Assembly (NCBI GenBank): GCA_941918925.1
Contig: OW799233.1
Location: forward strand, 42,956,275 to 43,020,274
DNA from: Phyto melanocephala
Lineage: Eukaryota; Arthropoda; Insecta; Diptera; Rhinophoridae
Direction: 5' to 3'
DNA length: 64,000 nt
Shown piece after piece: positions 1-12,317 of this stretch (position 1 is the first letter of the stretch; each line of letters begins with the position of its first letter). The position numbers and the translations under genes were made by a program. The notes under the pieces were generated by a model. It worked only from the letters and a program-made list of their open reading frames with translations, was not told the DNA's origin and did no database searches.

Positions 1-646
1 TGTAAAACCGATCGGACTCAAACTTTGGCAAGTTGTTGTACACATTCCATACAAAATTAGTTATCAGTTTTAGCTACTTGCACTTGACCGATTTTTCTGA
101 AACTTTGCACACATATCGAGCTGTCATGACTTTATAATTTTATGATTAAAAAAATGGTCAGGGCCACGCCCATTAAAAAAAAAAGTTATAGTTTTGAGGT
201 TTTTGCACTGGACCAATTTTTCTGAAACTTTGCACACATATCGAGGTGTCATGACTAAATAATTTCGTGATAAGAAAAGTGGACAGGGCCATGCCCATAA
301 AAAAAGTTATAATTTTGAGGTACTTGCTCTGAACCGATTTTTGTGAAACTTTGCACTCATATTGAGTTGTCATGACTATACAATTTCTTGATTAGAAAAG
401 TGGGCAGTGTCACGCCCATAAAAAAAATTATCATTCTCAGCTACTTGAACTTCACCGATTTTTCTAAAACTTTGCACACATATTGAGCTGTCATGACTAT
501 TTAGTTTCGTGATTAGAAAAGTGGGCAGTGCCAAGCCTATTTAAAAAAAAATTTATATTAAGCTTTTTGCACTTGATATTCAATTTAAATTCAGAATGCA
601 TTTTTATTCATTAAGGGGCGTAGCAACGCGCGCCGGGCTTGACTAG
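1..646 (+). mobile_element. Helitron (non-autonomous), copy A, 5' end outside window
   Basis: The 3' end reads ...GGGGCGTAGCAACGCGCGCC...GACTAG followed by T. This is a Helitron-type terminus: a short hairpin (GCGT/ACGC stem) followed by CTAG, inserted next to T. The body is tandem ~115-120-bp units. Each unit has a 'cacttgaccgatttttctg' block, a 'tttgcacacatat' block and a GC-rich imperfect palindrome of the type GGGC-G..C-GCCC. It is the same family as the copies at 2144, 17466, 19573 and 45513. The left end is cut by the window. It has no coding capacity; the 66-aa frame inside is incidental. Confidence 0.8.
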
Positions 647-717
647 TATTTTATAAATTACAAACGTAATGATAAAGCTGTATCTACCCTTGCCTCTACA
701 GGTGTAGGGTATAAAAA
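647..717 (-). mobile_element. Fragment of HINE/INE-1-like element (5' end)
   Basis: This stretch lies immediately after Helitron copy A. It matches the end of the HINE copies at 10016-10768 and 40173-41162: an 'aattacaaacg.aatgacaaagct' block, then a 'tacccttg...ggtg.agggtataaaaa' end. Helitron A therefore appears to have landed in or beside an older HINE copy. Confidence 0.55.
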
Positions 718-2143
718 GACCCATAAATTGAAAAGTTAAAGGGTAAAAGTTTTGCTAAACAAATCTTATACCTTTAATGTAAGGATCGCCTGGTTTTCTA
801 TGCCGATCGATCCTAAGAATGTGCAAAGGCGACAACTTAAATTTTTAAAAACACGTACATGTGGTTTTATGTTCATTTAAACTCCAACGCTCTCTTGTTA
901 ACCAGGGTAATTGCAGTAGTAAAGTAATTTGTTTTAAATTTCTGAAAAAGTAAAATCATTTCCTCACAATTCGCAAACATACAAAGTTCAATAACTTTAC
1001 TTTCCAGTTTAAGAATTCAAATAACTTTATCGAGAATTCATTTAAATAGAAATTTGTTTTCCTTTTTTAAATTTCCTGCTATTCAGGAAAGCACAGAAAA
1101 AAATCAATTTATTACTTAATGAAATAATTATACAATTTATAAAATTACGTAAAATAATGTTGAATAATTTATCTAAAAAACAAATGAATTTTTAATGAAA
1201 CCTAATCAAACGGCGCTATAACAATTTCACTAAAATGGACAGAAACCATAATTAAAAAGTATTCTTTAATTAATTTCGACGTAACAGTCGTGTTAGTAAC
1301 AAAACCAAAATTAAATAAAATTTTTAATATAAAAATTTTGCAACAATTTAAGTAGACATTTCAACATTCACTATCACCACACGCTTCTTTAAGTAGTTTT
1401 CGTTTAAGTTTTAAATACAATTTTGCTGTTATGTATTGTTGTATTAAAAAAAAACGATAAGCATTGTTGCTATTTCTACTAGTTTTAATAGAGTTGTTTT
1501 TGTTGTAGCAAACATTTGAAAAGTTAAAAAAAAAACTGAAAGTACGTACACATACGAATATAAAAGTACTTGGGCAAATATAGAAACAATAAAAATACAT
1601 ACATATGTTTGTATGTGTGTATATTTATACATAAATACATACATAGATATACATAATAGTTTGTTGATTAGTGGTTCATAAGAAGTTGCCTCATCCATTC
1701 ATTCAACTCATCTATCAATTGCCCACCACTACAATAAATTCCTACAAATTTATCACTACCACCACCAACTAGCAAACAATTATTGCTCGCTGGCCTGCCT
1801 TAGTCCCAGCTAAAACAATACAATTTATGTATGTATGTATATGGCAAAAAAAAAAAACAACAATAATAATAAAAATGCTGATAAAGAAATTAAATTAATT
1901 ATAACAACATCAGAAATTATTTATGATTTTGCTCATGTATTTAAATTTTAAAAGTAATAAAATACTTTATGTGTGTATGCAGGGTGTTCAAAAATTCAAA
2001 CAAAAAATAATTTTTCAAGAAATATTTTTAATTTTTTTATTGACTTATAAACCACACTGTCTAGGTTTGCGTGTGTTGTCTTTACGAATTTTATGATGGT
2101 TACCTTTTTTGGTAGAGATTTTGAACTGAAGATGGCGAAGTCA
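718..2143. other. AT-rich DNA with no recognised gene
   Basis: It is AT-rich, with homopolymer runs and short TATG/ACAT microsatellite tracts around 1600-1660 and 1826-1842. No ORF resembles a known protein. The two short ORFs near 1361-1698 are in low-complexity DNA and overlap each other. Confidence 0.6.
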
Positions 2144-2605
2144 TCTATATACATAAAAGTGAAACTTTGTCCGTGTGTGTGTGTTAGATATAGACTCCGA
2201 ATCTGTAAAACCGATCGGACTCAAACTTTGGCAAGTTGTTGTACACATTCCAGGAAGTGTTTATGGGTGGTAAGAAGTGGGCGGGTTACGCCAATAAAAA
2301 ATAAGTTATCATTTTTAGATACTTACACTTGATTGATTTTTCTGAAGCTTTGCACACATATTGAAGTCTCATGACTATATAATTTCGTGATTAGAAAAGT
2401 GGGCGGGGTAACGCCCATAAAAAAGTTATAATTTTGAGGTACTTGCATTTGACCGATTTTTCTGAAGCTTTGCACACATATTGAACTCTCATGACTATAC
2501 AGTTTCGTGATTAGAAAAGTGGGCAGTGCACTTGATATTCAATTAAAATTCAGAATGCATTTTTATTCATTAAGGGGCGTAGCAACGCGCGCCGGGCTTT
2601 TCTAG
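2144..2605 (+). mobile_element. Helitron (non-autonomous), copy B, short
   Basis: The 5' end is TCTATATACATAAAAGTG after A, and the 3' end is CTAG before T, as expected for Helitron insertion at AT. The 5' block (GTGTGTGTTAGATATAGACTC) and the 3' GC-rich terminus match copies A and D. It holds about three internal ~120-bp units. The last unit is fused directly to the terminal block, so the copy is internally shortened. Confidence 0.8.
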
Positions 2606-2645
2606 TATCTTATAAAAAAAAAGCCAAACAATAGTAGGTATGATA

Positions 2646-3794
2646 GTGTTTTCACACCTGCTTTTAACATTCAAACCATTAACAGCTGATTTTGCGTTTA
2701 TACTACAAGTTTAGTTAAATCAGGTTTTAACTCACAGTATGCCCAATAAATTTTTTGAAAATAAAATTAATTTCTTGTAGAAATAAGTGTTGTTCTTCAA
2801 GTATTTTTTAATATTTTTGTTAAAATATTTGTTTCACACACTGTATATCAGCTGTTTTTTACAATTCGCTCCAAATAGAAATTATTTCATTTTCTATAAA
2901 TGAATAGCTGAAAAGTGGTTAAAAATTATGGATATACTTTTATTATACCCTTCTAAGTGAGTGTAAGAGTATTTATATGTTTGTCATTCTGTGTAAAATT
3001 TCTACAATTTGCATTTCCGAAAAGTGTATATTTTCTGAAAGCTTATGAATAGGGGAACTGGCCGTCTATCCGTGTGTATGTTGAAATCAACTTTTGAAGT
3101 CCCCAGACGTTTCCAAGACCCGTTTAAGGTACCAAAATATCAGAAATATTCAAGAGCAGATCGATATTAAAAAAATCAGAAAAATCGCTCTATAAACAAC
3201 TGAGATATGATGAAAGACTTAGACCACCTCGTCTTTTCGCACCAATACAAACTGGATGAACGTAGGTTCGAATCCCAGTTAAGGCAAAAAATTAATTTTT
3301 TTTAATTTTTTTAACACATACATACGTAAACTCAATTTATAATTTTACAATGGGATGTTTTTAAGCGGATAAAGTCATTATAAAGGTAATGAAACCTTTA
3401 TGTATGTATGTATGTATGTATGTATGTACGTATTTTATATTAAAGAGATGAATGGTGATACAATTGTTATTGCGTGACTACACGTTGTGAAGGGTATATA
3501 AGATTCGGCATTGCCGAATGTAGCACTTTAATTTGTTTTTGATTTTGTTGTTGCTGCATTCATTGCTTTTGTTTTTTTTTCACTTGTTGAACGATTTTTT
3601 TTTATTCAGCGCCCTCTAACATTATTAGCTATTTTTAATATTTTTGACGTTTAAGCACTAAAATCTACTTAAAACCAAAACAAAAAAGGTTTTTTGTTTC
3701 AACGAAATTATTTTGTATGGTAAAACTAGGTTTAAACTATTGGTTTTAACGATAAAACCGCATTTAGTAGTGAAACCTTAAGTGTGAAAACACT
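2646..3794. mobile_element. Candidate TIR MITE split by a HINE insertion
   Basis: A 13-bp perfect inverted repeat AGTGTTTTCACAC (2646-2658) and its complement (3782-3794) bound the segment. A HINE (2941-3537) lies inside. The flanking 8-mers (ggtatgat / tttatgct) agree at 5 of 8 positions, weakly compatible with a decayed hAT-type duplication. No coding sequence is visible. The TIR match is clear, but the class is an inference. Confidence 0.45.
2941..3537 (+). mobile_element. HINE/INE-1-like (Helentron-associated) element, copy I
   Basis: It begins TTATACCC and ends with a hairpin of the TTCGGCA-ttg-CCGAA type followed by a T-rich tail. This is the layout of DINE-1/INE-1 elements, which have a subterminal inverted ATACCC/GGGTAT repeat and a 3' stem-loop. 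Inside are the diagnostic 'ttctgaaagcttatgaatagggga' and 'caacttttgaagtccccagac' blocks, shared with copies II, V and VI, and a (TATG)n microsatellite at 3399-3430. Confidence 0.75.
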
Positions 3795-4319
3795 TTTATG
3801 CTCGCTGAAGATGTGGCAAGAAAATTATCTGAAACTTATTATTGTTTTAATAAACTTTATTTTACTTTTATTATTAATTAGTTATGCAATGTTATTTATC
3901 ATGAAGAACTGTTAATGTAGAAATAATCGCCACAGTTTTAAACCTATATGTTGTGTTTACTTTCAATTGACACTCAGAGTGTGTATATACATATGTAAGA
4001 ATGTATGTAGAACAAGAGTTTTATTACAACAAAAAGAATCAACTACAAATTAATTATTTGTTGTTTCTTTTGCTCTCCAAAAAATAGTAGAAAATTCAAA
4101 GAAAGTTCTTCTATCAAAAGGCCACAGAAAGTTGCTACTTTCAACTCATCCCTTAAATTGATAAACATAAATTTTAAATTTTTTTAAAAAATATATAGTC
4201 ATATACTTATGTCAATATGGACATTTTCATACCCACTAAAAAAAAATTGGCACTGGTTCAGAGTGAATGACATTTTTCATGACTTAAAAATCAATATATA
4301 TATATATGTTCCTTTAACT
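3795..4319. other. AT-rich DNA with no recognised feature
   Basis: Nothing beyond low-complexity AT-rich DNA and a short TA-repeat at about 4293-4306 is visible. Confidence 0.6.
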
Positions 4320-4720
4320 CCCATAGGGCGCCAAATGGGGGTTAATAAAAAAGTGACGCGAGTACAAATGAGTTATCATATTGTACACACAGCCAATCCT
4401 TTTCAAATGACAACCTCACCCTCTGTCCAGAAAGGACTTGGTGACCCCTGTTTTTTTGACAAACGAGGCCCTGTCGACCGATTTTAGGCGGTATAACCTT
4501 AACAACCGCACAGAGGAAATTCTGTTGCCAACCTGGAGTGTCAGCGAACCCTGAATGGCCAAAGTGCGTCTCAGGAAGTAGGAGATCGCGAATACTGGAT
4601 CCTCTGAAACACTGGCGCCAAACACAGCACGTTTGGGTGCTTAGATAGCAGCCCTATCACCAAACTAGGGAACGAAGGCTAGCAACCTACGTTTCTGAAC
4701 TCAAATTGCTAACGAATCGC
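4320..4720. other. GC-balanced island of unknown origin
   Basis: About 400 bp of near-50% GC sits abruptly in AT-rich DNA. It starts near 'cccatagggcgccaaatgg' and ends near 'ggctagcaacctacg'. Both strands have a short ORF (plus 4209-4487, minus 4416-4625), but neither matches a family I recognise. Base composition suggests a fragment of a transposon or retroelement coding region. This is an inference. Confidence 0.35.
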
Positions 4721-5989
4721 TAAAAATAAATCAGAATAAACCGAATTACTTGATGACGACATTTGGCTATCGTATACGGACTATGATTGGATTATGGAAC
4801 GTTAAAAATCAATAGTGCAAGATAATGCTTTCTTCATGCCTTCCTTAAATGCAAAAGAGTTTGTAGTAAATGATGTGCTTCAAACTACATGCGAAATATC
4901 TTACACAATTCATGTAAGCAAGAGTTATTAACTCTTTCTTTTCATCTAACATGCATGCGATTTATGCACTTATTAGAATTAAGTGAATTTTATTAATATA
5001 TTCATATAAACACATGCTCTCCAACGACACGTTAATGTTAAAATCATGAATGTGTCACTTAAATTGAACCACTTAATCGAGAACCCAGTGCAGATTGTTG
5101 AAATTTAAGAAGAAGAAAAATAATTTAAACAATATTAAAATTTTGGATAGCGGAAGTACTTCCCATTTTATTATTTAACAGTGGTTTAAAAAAAATCTAC
5201 ATGAGAACGTGTCAAATCGAAAATTTTCTGTTTAGTAGATTTTCATTTATAAATTTTTTGTTTTTAATTTTTTTTAACATTTTTTCTTGCAGATTGTGCA
5301 ACACACTTAAAAAAAAGCTATAATTTGACCGGCCTAATTAACGTTGATATGGCAATGTTAATGAGAAAGAAGAGCTGCCATATAAATGGCGCCATTAAAT
5401 TGCGTTACCACTGACTGACATTAGCTGTGGCAGTAACCTTGTGTAATTAAAACTGTAATCCAAATTTGATGAAGAAAAAACTTAGTTTGTTTTATCTTTT
5501 AACCAAAAATATGTTAATATGTACTTGCTTATAGTATATTGTTGATAATTATTTACATGTAACTATATTGTACTGTATTTATGTACGATGACAATAGCAA
5601 AAAAAAAATAGTTTTATTTATGTAAAAACATTAATGTTTTACATAAACTTTGTGTATTTTCTTAGCTGTTTCTAGGGTCAAACAATTTAAAGCACCTGTT
5701 TCTCTTTTTTTTTATTTTGTAATGTAAAACCTGTGCAAATTAATGAGATGTTAAAGAAAAAGGTGGGAAAATAAAATAGAAATCACTATTGTGACGACAG
5801 CAATATGGCCTGCATAGTTAAGAAAGAGGGCAGCCTTAAGAGTTAACTTTGAGTTTAAATTCATTTATAAAACGAATTTATTAAAAAAATTTAATTAATG
5901 CTATATTATTAAATTTTTATTCTCACATTTATTTATTCTCACTTAAATTTTGAACATTATAGTGCAACAAAACACATGTGTTTCATCGA
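4721..5989. other. AT-rich DNA; possible decayed MITE near 4980-5090
   Basis: There is no gene. Part of 4985-5080 ('attcatataaacacatg', 'gttaatgttaaaatcat', 'cacttaaattgaaccactta') resembles the interior of the TACCCAGCAA-type MITE at 60543-60710, so it may be an old relative that has lost its termini. Confidence 0.4.
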
Positions 5990-7145
5990 TTGCAAGGTGT
6001 AAGAGATGGTTGTACGGTTCACGAGTAGTCATTTTCGCTTGAAACACAAAAATCGCCCACGCCAGCTAAAAAAGTTTGATGATAAAAAATTTAAGGCATT
6101 AATGCAAGAAAACTGTTGTCAAAGTTAATTAAAGCATGCACATTAATTGGGAGCTACTTAAAGCAGCTAATACACGGTATGTTTTTTACATCTGACTTGT
6201 AAAACTCCACACACTGTTAAAGACGTTAATGTCGTGTTTTAGCATTTAAACATTACTTCTGTAAAACACATGTGCTAAGGAATCTGACAACATTTTAATT
6301 AGAGCACGATCTAATTTGTTCTGGCAAGCCACCTGACATCGGCTGTTGGTAAAAAATCTCTGATGCCAGAAAGCTGTCAGCGTCGGTTGAGTGTTAAACA
6401 ATGATTTTGATAGACATAAACAATTACATATGGATACCAATTGACCTAGTCAGATTTAAAAACACATACCGTGTATTAGCTGCTTAAGTAATAATTTTGA
6501 AACGTTTTGACAATTTATCAAAAATCTTTTGTGCATCGAATCATTACTTGCGATGGAAAACGGATCAGTTAGGATAACCCGAAGCGTAAGAGATTGCATG
6601 TAAAGCCCCGGCGACAGCTGAATCGACACCAAATACAAATATTCATGACGCCAAGGTTACACTATGTGTTTGGTGGGCCCAAAATTGGCCAGACAATCAC
6701 AGGGTACCTGTGCCGAACGTAACTTATTCGTTTAAAGCGAGCATTGGCTAGAATATGCGACCAGTCTTGAAACCGTAATATTCCATCGTAACAATGCTCT
6801 ATGCCACATGTTGCGAAATCAATTAAAAACTCTTTGAAAGGAAGTGGTTCAGAAGTTTTACCTAAGCCGCCTTAAAGTCCAGTCCTTGACAAGTATTTTT
6901 TTTAATCGATGTAAAACGCTTTCTGGGTTTACTTCACTTTAAAAGAGGGTATACGAATTAGGCTTGATTCGTTTTTGGCCTCCTAAGGTGGTAAGCAGTT
7001 GTTTTGGGGCGAAATCCATAGTTTGCCAAAAAGATAGAAAAAGGTCGTAGCTAGCAATGGCCCATACACTGAACAAATTTTTATTGTACAAATACTTTAA
7101 AATAAAAGTTAAAAATTTACAGAAATCCTGCATTTATACACCTAA
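5990..7145 (+). pseudogene. Mariner (irritans-like) transposase relic, split by a MITE
   Basis: Pieces of a mariner transposase occur in order with many stops and frameshifts. First comes 'RPRQLKKFDDKKFKALMQEN' (about 6050-6120), the linker after the helix-turn-helix. After the MITE come 'QKSFVHRIITCDGKR' (about 6515-6560, equivalent of the first catalytic Asp region), 'STPNTNIHDAKVTLCVWWAQ' (about 6620-6690), and 'VIFHRNNALCH' (about 6775-6810, equivalent of the VIFHHDNA motif; its Asp is now Asn). A C-terminal remnant (about 6920-7140) follows. The motif type is that of classical D34D mariners, unlike the DD41D copies elsewhere in the window. It is not functional. Confidence 0.75.
6163..6483. 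mobile_element. MITE inserted in the mariner relic
   Basis: The termini are inverted: GCAGCTAATACACGGTATGT at 6163-6182 and its exact complement at 6464-6483. TTAA lies one base outside the left end and directly at the right end (6158-6161 and 6484-6487). This might be a piggyBac-type TTAA target or part of a longer TIR. The mariner relic reads on either side, which makes this a nested insertion. The interior has no coding sequence. Confidence 0.65.
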
Positions 7146-8968
7146 AATTATTTGTTTTTATATGGCTCTTGAAATTTTATTGAAATAGTTTAAAATAAAA
7201 TTCCCGAATTTAAAGCTTTGATTTTAAAAACACTTTTCATCTTGCCCTCGTGCCTAAAAAAAATTATTAAGCAACTTTAGCCGTGTCTATAATGAAAAAG
7301 GGCAACAGCGAATGTAGTTTTTTTTTTATTAGGCAGCGCCAGTTAATTGCAAACAATTGATAAATTCACAAGGTGTGGTATAATGTCGTATTGTCATAAT
7401 TTCCAAGTAATTTTAAAATGGTTTAAACATATTGTATCATTCAATGATAAATGTGTAAATCATTTTTAAAAAATGAACAATTGTGGCAATGTGTTAAGTC
7501 GATATGGTAGCCCTGCGAATCCGCCAAATATCAAACAATATAAAAAATAAGGTTTTTAAGCCATTAAAACGTTATTACCGGCCACACAAATGCTAATAAA
7601 TGAAACCTATGAAAAAGTAAATGGCTCCGTTTTATAATTATTTTTGTTTTTTAGCAACGATATGAATTTTGGAACGAAATTATGTCAATGATTTTTTTAA
7701 TTTAACGAGTACAAACCAGTAGAACCAACATCATTTCAGTTGCATTTTGGTGTACACACCATAAATTAAAAAAAAAAAAAAAAGAAAAAAGCTAAGTAGA
7801 ATATATGTTTGTAAGTATGTTTATGATGAAAGAAATCATAAACCGGAAGTACGTATTTTTAATTGAAACTAATGGTTTAACAATAAAAGCACTCCAGTTT
7901 GTGCAGCATGAGCAAAAACAACTAATAACTACATACTACTGAAATTACTAAATATGTACTCATAATTGGAATGGTTACACAAATGGTTACATACACACTT
8001 ACGTATGATCTTGAAAAAAAGGCACAATCACTCATACACACAATAATGAGTATTCAAAAAGAGTGCTATAAAATGTCAAAAAGATTTAAGACACTTGAAG
8101 AAAAGTTAAAAAAAATATTTTTTATATAACGAAAATTTATGAAACCCAAAACAAAATGACAAAACTAACTATATTCTATTTGACTATTTCCATTAATCCA
8201 TATGTGTGCAACTACGAACTTCAGCATTTTGAACCAATTTTTTTCAGACTGAGTTCCCCTATAGCATTCACATTAAGTTGCCATCCTCGATTAGCATATT
8301 TTTTAGATGACGCTTGAAGTTTCACATCCCGTAAAAGTTATCTAGCTCATCTTACTCTGATTTAATCGAGTACCTTTATTGCACCCTTGCCAAAAGCACC
8401 ATACGAGTCTGCCTATAAGTGTTTCCTCCATTCACCCTTTCAAATTTATAGAGTTTACCTAATGAAAGACTTTTGCTCGCACCAACTCATCCCAATGCAA
8501 TTCTAGGTTCTTCTCCATATAATGTTGCTGCAGATACCCTATGCGCTTCATTCCCAGCTAAACTCACATGTCGCATCACTTTATTAATTATAGAAGCACA
8601 CTTATTGAACTTTAAAATACATTCAAGCACTAAAGAGAAGTTTACATCCATTCGCCGCATGCGTTTAATAACCGACTGGTTATTAAATGCAATGACACAA
8701 TCATTTTACCCAGCACTCGGCACTCAAACTGGTGATCCAATGTGTGCAGCAAAATAAACATCTCTGTCTGACAAAATTAAAACAAAGAAACGTAGTTTAC
8801 ATGCTTTTTACAAATATATCGGTCGGAGTTGGTCTGTGGTCGGAGTTATAATAAAAAATACCTACATAATTCATTTACCATTTCTTAGTGTACTTTTCAC
8901 ATTGGTTTCTACAGGATAATTTGTACTGTGTGTTTTTTCTGAAGTGTTTGTTCAACAAGGTTATACCT
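7146..8968. other. AT-rich DNA with no recognised gene
   Basis: No feature could be supported. A 94-aa ORF at 8473-8757 sits in a slightly less AT-rich patch (8260-8760). It shows no family motif, splice-linked partner or repeat signature, so it is not called as a gene. Confidence 0.55.
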
Positions 8969-9477
8969 TGTTCAGACAGATATTTTTAATTGTTTCAATT
9001 TAGTATTAATTGAGCAATTAAAATAAGTGTTCACACATACTCAATTTATCTTACTCCATTAGCATTTGATAGCTGTAAAAATACGATTTATTTGTACCAA
9101 ATTAATTAATGCCTTCTCTTTAGTGTTTTTCCTGTTGACAAAATATATTTACAATTATATTTATGCATATATATACTTATATGTATGTATTTAAATTTAT
9201 TTAATTTTTTTTTTTAAACTTACATCAAACATTTTCCATTTTCTAATTTTTATTTTTTGTATATTTATTTGTTTGACATAAGAAATGCCACTAATAGAAT
9301 TTTCTTCTCACTGAACATACTTCTCAAGAGTTGTATTTCGAGTTTTAGACAATAAATGAAACAATTAAGTATATATTGTTCAATTTAAAAATAATTTTTA
9401 GTATTGTAAATTGAGCTCAATAAGACCCTTAATTGCGATAATATTATAAATTGACAATTAAGGCGCGTGTGTGAACA
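8969..9477. mobile_element. Candidate MITE with ~40-bp imperfect TIRs
   Basis: The left end TGTTCAGACA...TTAATTGTTTCAATTTAGTATT mirrors the right end, whose complement reads TGTTCACACA...TTAATTGTCAATTTATAATATT. About three quarters of 40 positions match. The interior is non-coding and AT-rich. No clean target duplication is visible, so the superfamily is open. Confidence 0.5.
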
Positions 9478-9599
9478 TAGCATTAGTCAAATTAATATAG
9501 TGTTGGAAACTTTTGATAAACCATTTTGATACTTTTACAAAAGAATAGGTACTATATTTTCAGTTGAATTTTTGTTTCTAAAAATACAAGAGCAAGTCA

Positions 9600-9670
9600 A
9601 AGTGATGAGCAACGTGAAACGCGGAATGAAGTTGATTATAGGGCGGTACGAAGTTCGCCGGGTCAGCTAG
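9600..9670 (+). mobile_element. Helitron 3' terminus (third subfamily)
   Basis: The end reads GGGCGGTACGAAGTTCGCCGG then GTCAGCTAG followed by T. It has a GGCG/CGCC hairpin about 10 nt before CTAG, the standard Helitron 3' arrangement. The 5' limit could not be found, so only the terminus is annotated. Confidence 0.6.
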
Positions 9671-10015
9671 TTTTATATAACATTCATCGAAAATTTTGTG
9701 TAGAACAGAAAATATACGTCATCATGCATAATGACAAACCGTGTGCTAACTAACAAGCTAATAACTTTTTTTAATGGGAAAATGTCCATAAGGGAAAAAT
9801 TGCAGCCCTTCAGTTAGCACACCGATAATTTTTAATGTACATACATATATAAATTAGTTAAATTTAAAAACATTTCATTACATCTCTCAAAAAAGATTTC
9901 CTGGTGAATTCAAAACATTTTTCTAAGTGTAGCCTTAGCAAAACCTTGCAAAAAAAGGAAAGACGTTTGCTGAAAGGGGAAGTAAGTCGTTGTCATCGCC
10001 TTCAAGCGTAACTAA

Positions 10016-10768
10016 AACAAGTAACAGTGCTATATTCGGCCGTGCCGAATCTTATATACCCTTCACAACGTGTAGTCATGCAATAACAATTGTTGTTCAT
10101 CCCATATAAAATACGTGCATACGTACCCGTTAGAATAAATGTGGCATCGAATCCCAGCTGAGCCAAAAAAATTTTATTTTATTTTATTTAATACATTATT
10201 TATATTTTATTATTTTTTTTTTTAATTTTTTTAAAAAATTTTTTTTGAAAAATTTTTAAAAAATTTTTTTAAATTTTTTTTTAAATTTTTTTAAATTTTT
10301 TTTTAAATTTTTTTAAAATTTTTTTTTGTAGTTTTTTTTTATTATTTTTTTCTTATTTTTAATATTTTTTTTTGTAATTTCTTCTTTTTTTGAATGGTTT
10401 TTACATATATTTATGTATGTATGTTGTTGTTGTAATTGTGAAAAAAAGCGAGGTGGTCGTGGTTTTTTGCTCATATCTCAGAAAGTTATGGGGCGATTGT
10501 GCTGAATTTCAATAGCGATTCATTCCTGAATATTTCCAAGAGATTGATACCATACACAGATCTGAGGAACATATAGTTGCTTCTAAAAGTTGATTTCAAC
10601 CAACACACGGACAGACGGACAGACGGTCAGGGCTTAATCGACTCCTCTATTCATAAGCTTTCAGAAAATATATACTTTATGGGGTCGGAAATGAAAATTG
10701 TAGAAATTACAAACGGAATGACAAAGCTATATATACCCTTGTGCACCACAGGTGAAGGGTATAAAAAA
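10016..10768 (-). mobile_element. HINE/INE-1-like element, copy II
   Basis: On the minus strand it starts TTTTTTATACCCTTCACC (right end) and ends with the TTCGGC-acg-GCCGAA stem-loop and CTTGTT tail (left end, 10016-10050). The interior has the 'cggacagacggacagacgg' and 'ttcataagctttcagaaaatatatac' blocks typical of the family. Positions about 10186-10345 are an unusually long A/T homopolymer ladder. The 86-aa frame at 10577 is inside the element and not a gene. Confidence 0.75.
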
Positions 10769-12317
10769 GGTTTAATAAAAAAAGCAACAAAATCTTATGA
10801 AAATTTTTCTTTGATTAAAGATCTTTATATTATTTGATTATTATTTTTTATGTTTAAAACAAAAATTAAAAAAGAAATCTTAATTCTTAACACGTACCTT
10901 AAGCGTGAATTTGTTTGCTAAAGTGGAAGTAAAAGAAAAAAACAGACGTACATGTCAGAAAAAAAAACCAAATATCTGCATTGGCAGTAGTAGTGGTAAT
11001 AGCACATTGGTGTTTATACTGTTTACAATCGTTTAAAACGAGCAAAAGCTTTACAACACACATTCACTTAACTTAAACGAACGTTTTCTGTAAACAGCAC
11101 ATTAAACTACAGCATTGATACAATAACAAAAAATATATACCTACCAGTTGTTTCTAAATTTCCGAAACATGACGAGAGAGAAGCACATGTACATACATAC
11201 AAAGTGATGTCAACTATTTATAACGAAACACGCTTTATATATCCTTGGCACAAGAGGTTTATTTCCTTTAAAGAAACTGGGTGTTCTTTTACATTGCAAT
11301 AATAAAGCTTGGAATTTGTCATACAATTTATTTACTTTATTTATTTAAACACTCTCAGATATTGTTTTTTCAGTTCTTTATTTATTTCACTTATTGTTAT
11401 ATACCTGTATTATCAAACAAGTAAGAGTGCTATGTTCGGCCGTGCCAATATGAACAGTGCTACTACTGTAACTTCTCTGCATGAAGCCTGGGGTTATTAA
11501 GTGTCTCCAAGTCACCACTTTCGTCGACTATTTTGATGGCTTTTTGGTAATATTGTCAACAAAACATCTACACTTTTTAAGCTTTTTTAATTTAAACAGA
11601 TAAATTGCAATACTTTTTCATTAAAATTGTTTCAAACTGTAGTTTACTTTTACATTTAAAACTAATATTTTAATTTAAAAGTATAAAAAGTGAGGATTAG
11701 AATTACTAAAATGTACTGGTGAATACCAGGTTTAAATGTCACCATATATAATAACTACTTAGTCAGTAGCTCTTACGTCACTAGTGGATTTTCAATGACA
11801 AGCACATGTTAAATGTCTTTAGCAAAAAACATTGTCTAGGGTATAATTGGTCAGTAGTAGTATAATTTGCAGTATTGAATTAGTACTGTTTCACTTTAGA
11901 CATTTGCTGCAGGGTTTAACCACTGTCTATTAAACTAATAAAATTATCATCTAAATCAAACTATTTGCATTTAAATCTGTAACAATATCATTATTAGGTA
12001 ATTTGGGATATCGTTATGCAATTGTAACACTGGTCAGCAGAAAAAATTACTTTTATGAGTTTAGGAGTCACTTTTCATGCAAAAAAAGTAATATTTTTTG
12101 TTTCCAAAACGTCATTAACAAATTAATAGGGCAACCATTTTAGATTTTTATCAAAAGTTTCTCAAAACTCATTTTATTTAACTGTCTGACTTAAATGGTT
12201 TAATTCGAGATTTAGAACTATCAAACTAAGTCTCAACTTCTTACAGCAATGGAATTTGTTGCATAAGAACACGAAGGTCTCATAATTTTGAAGTATGCAA
12301 GAATACGTTTTGGGCTA
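10769..12317. other. AT-rich DNA with a HINE end fragment
   Basis: A stub at about 11418-11450 (acaagtaagagtgctatgttcggccgtgcc) is the 3' hairpin end of a HINE cut short. Nothing else is recognisable. Confidence 0.5.

Noticed and set aside
8473..8757. 94-aa ORF as a possible gene
   Set aside because: No family motif, no linked exons and no repeat support. The length is within chance expectation for 64 kb.
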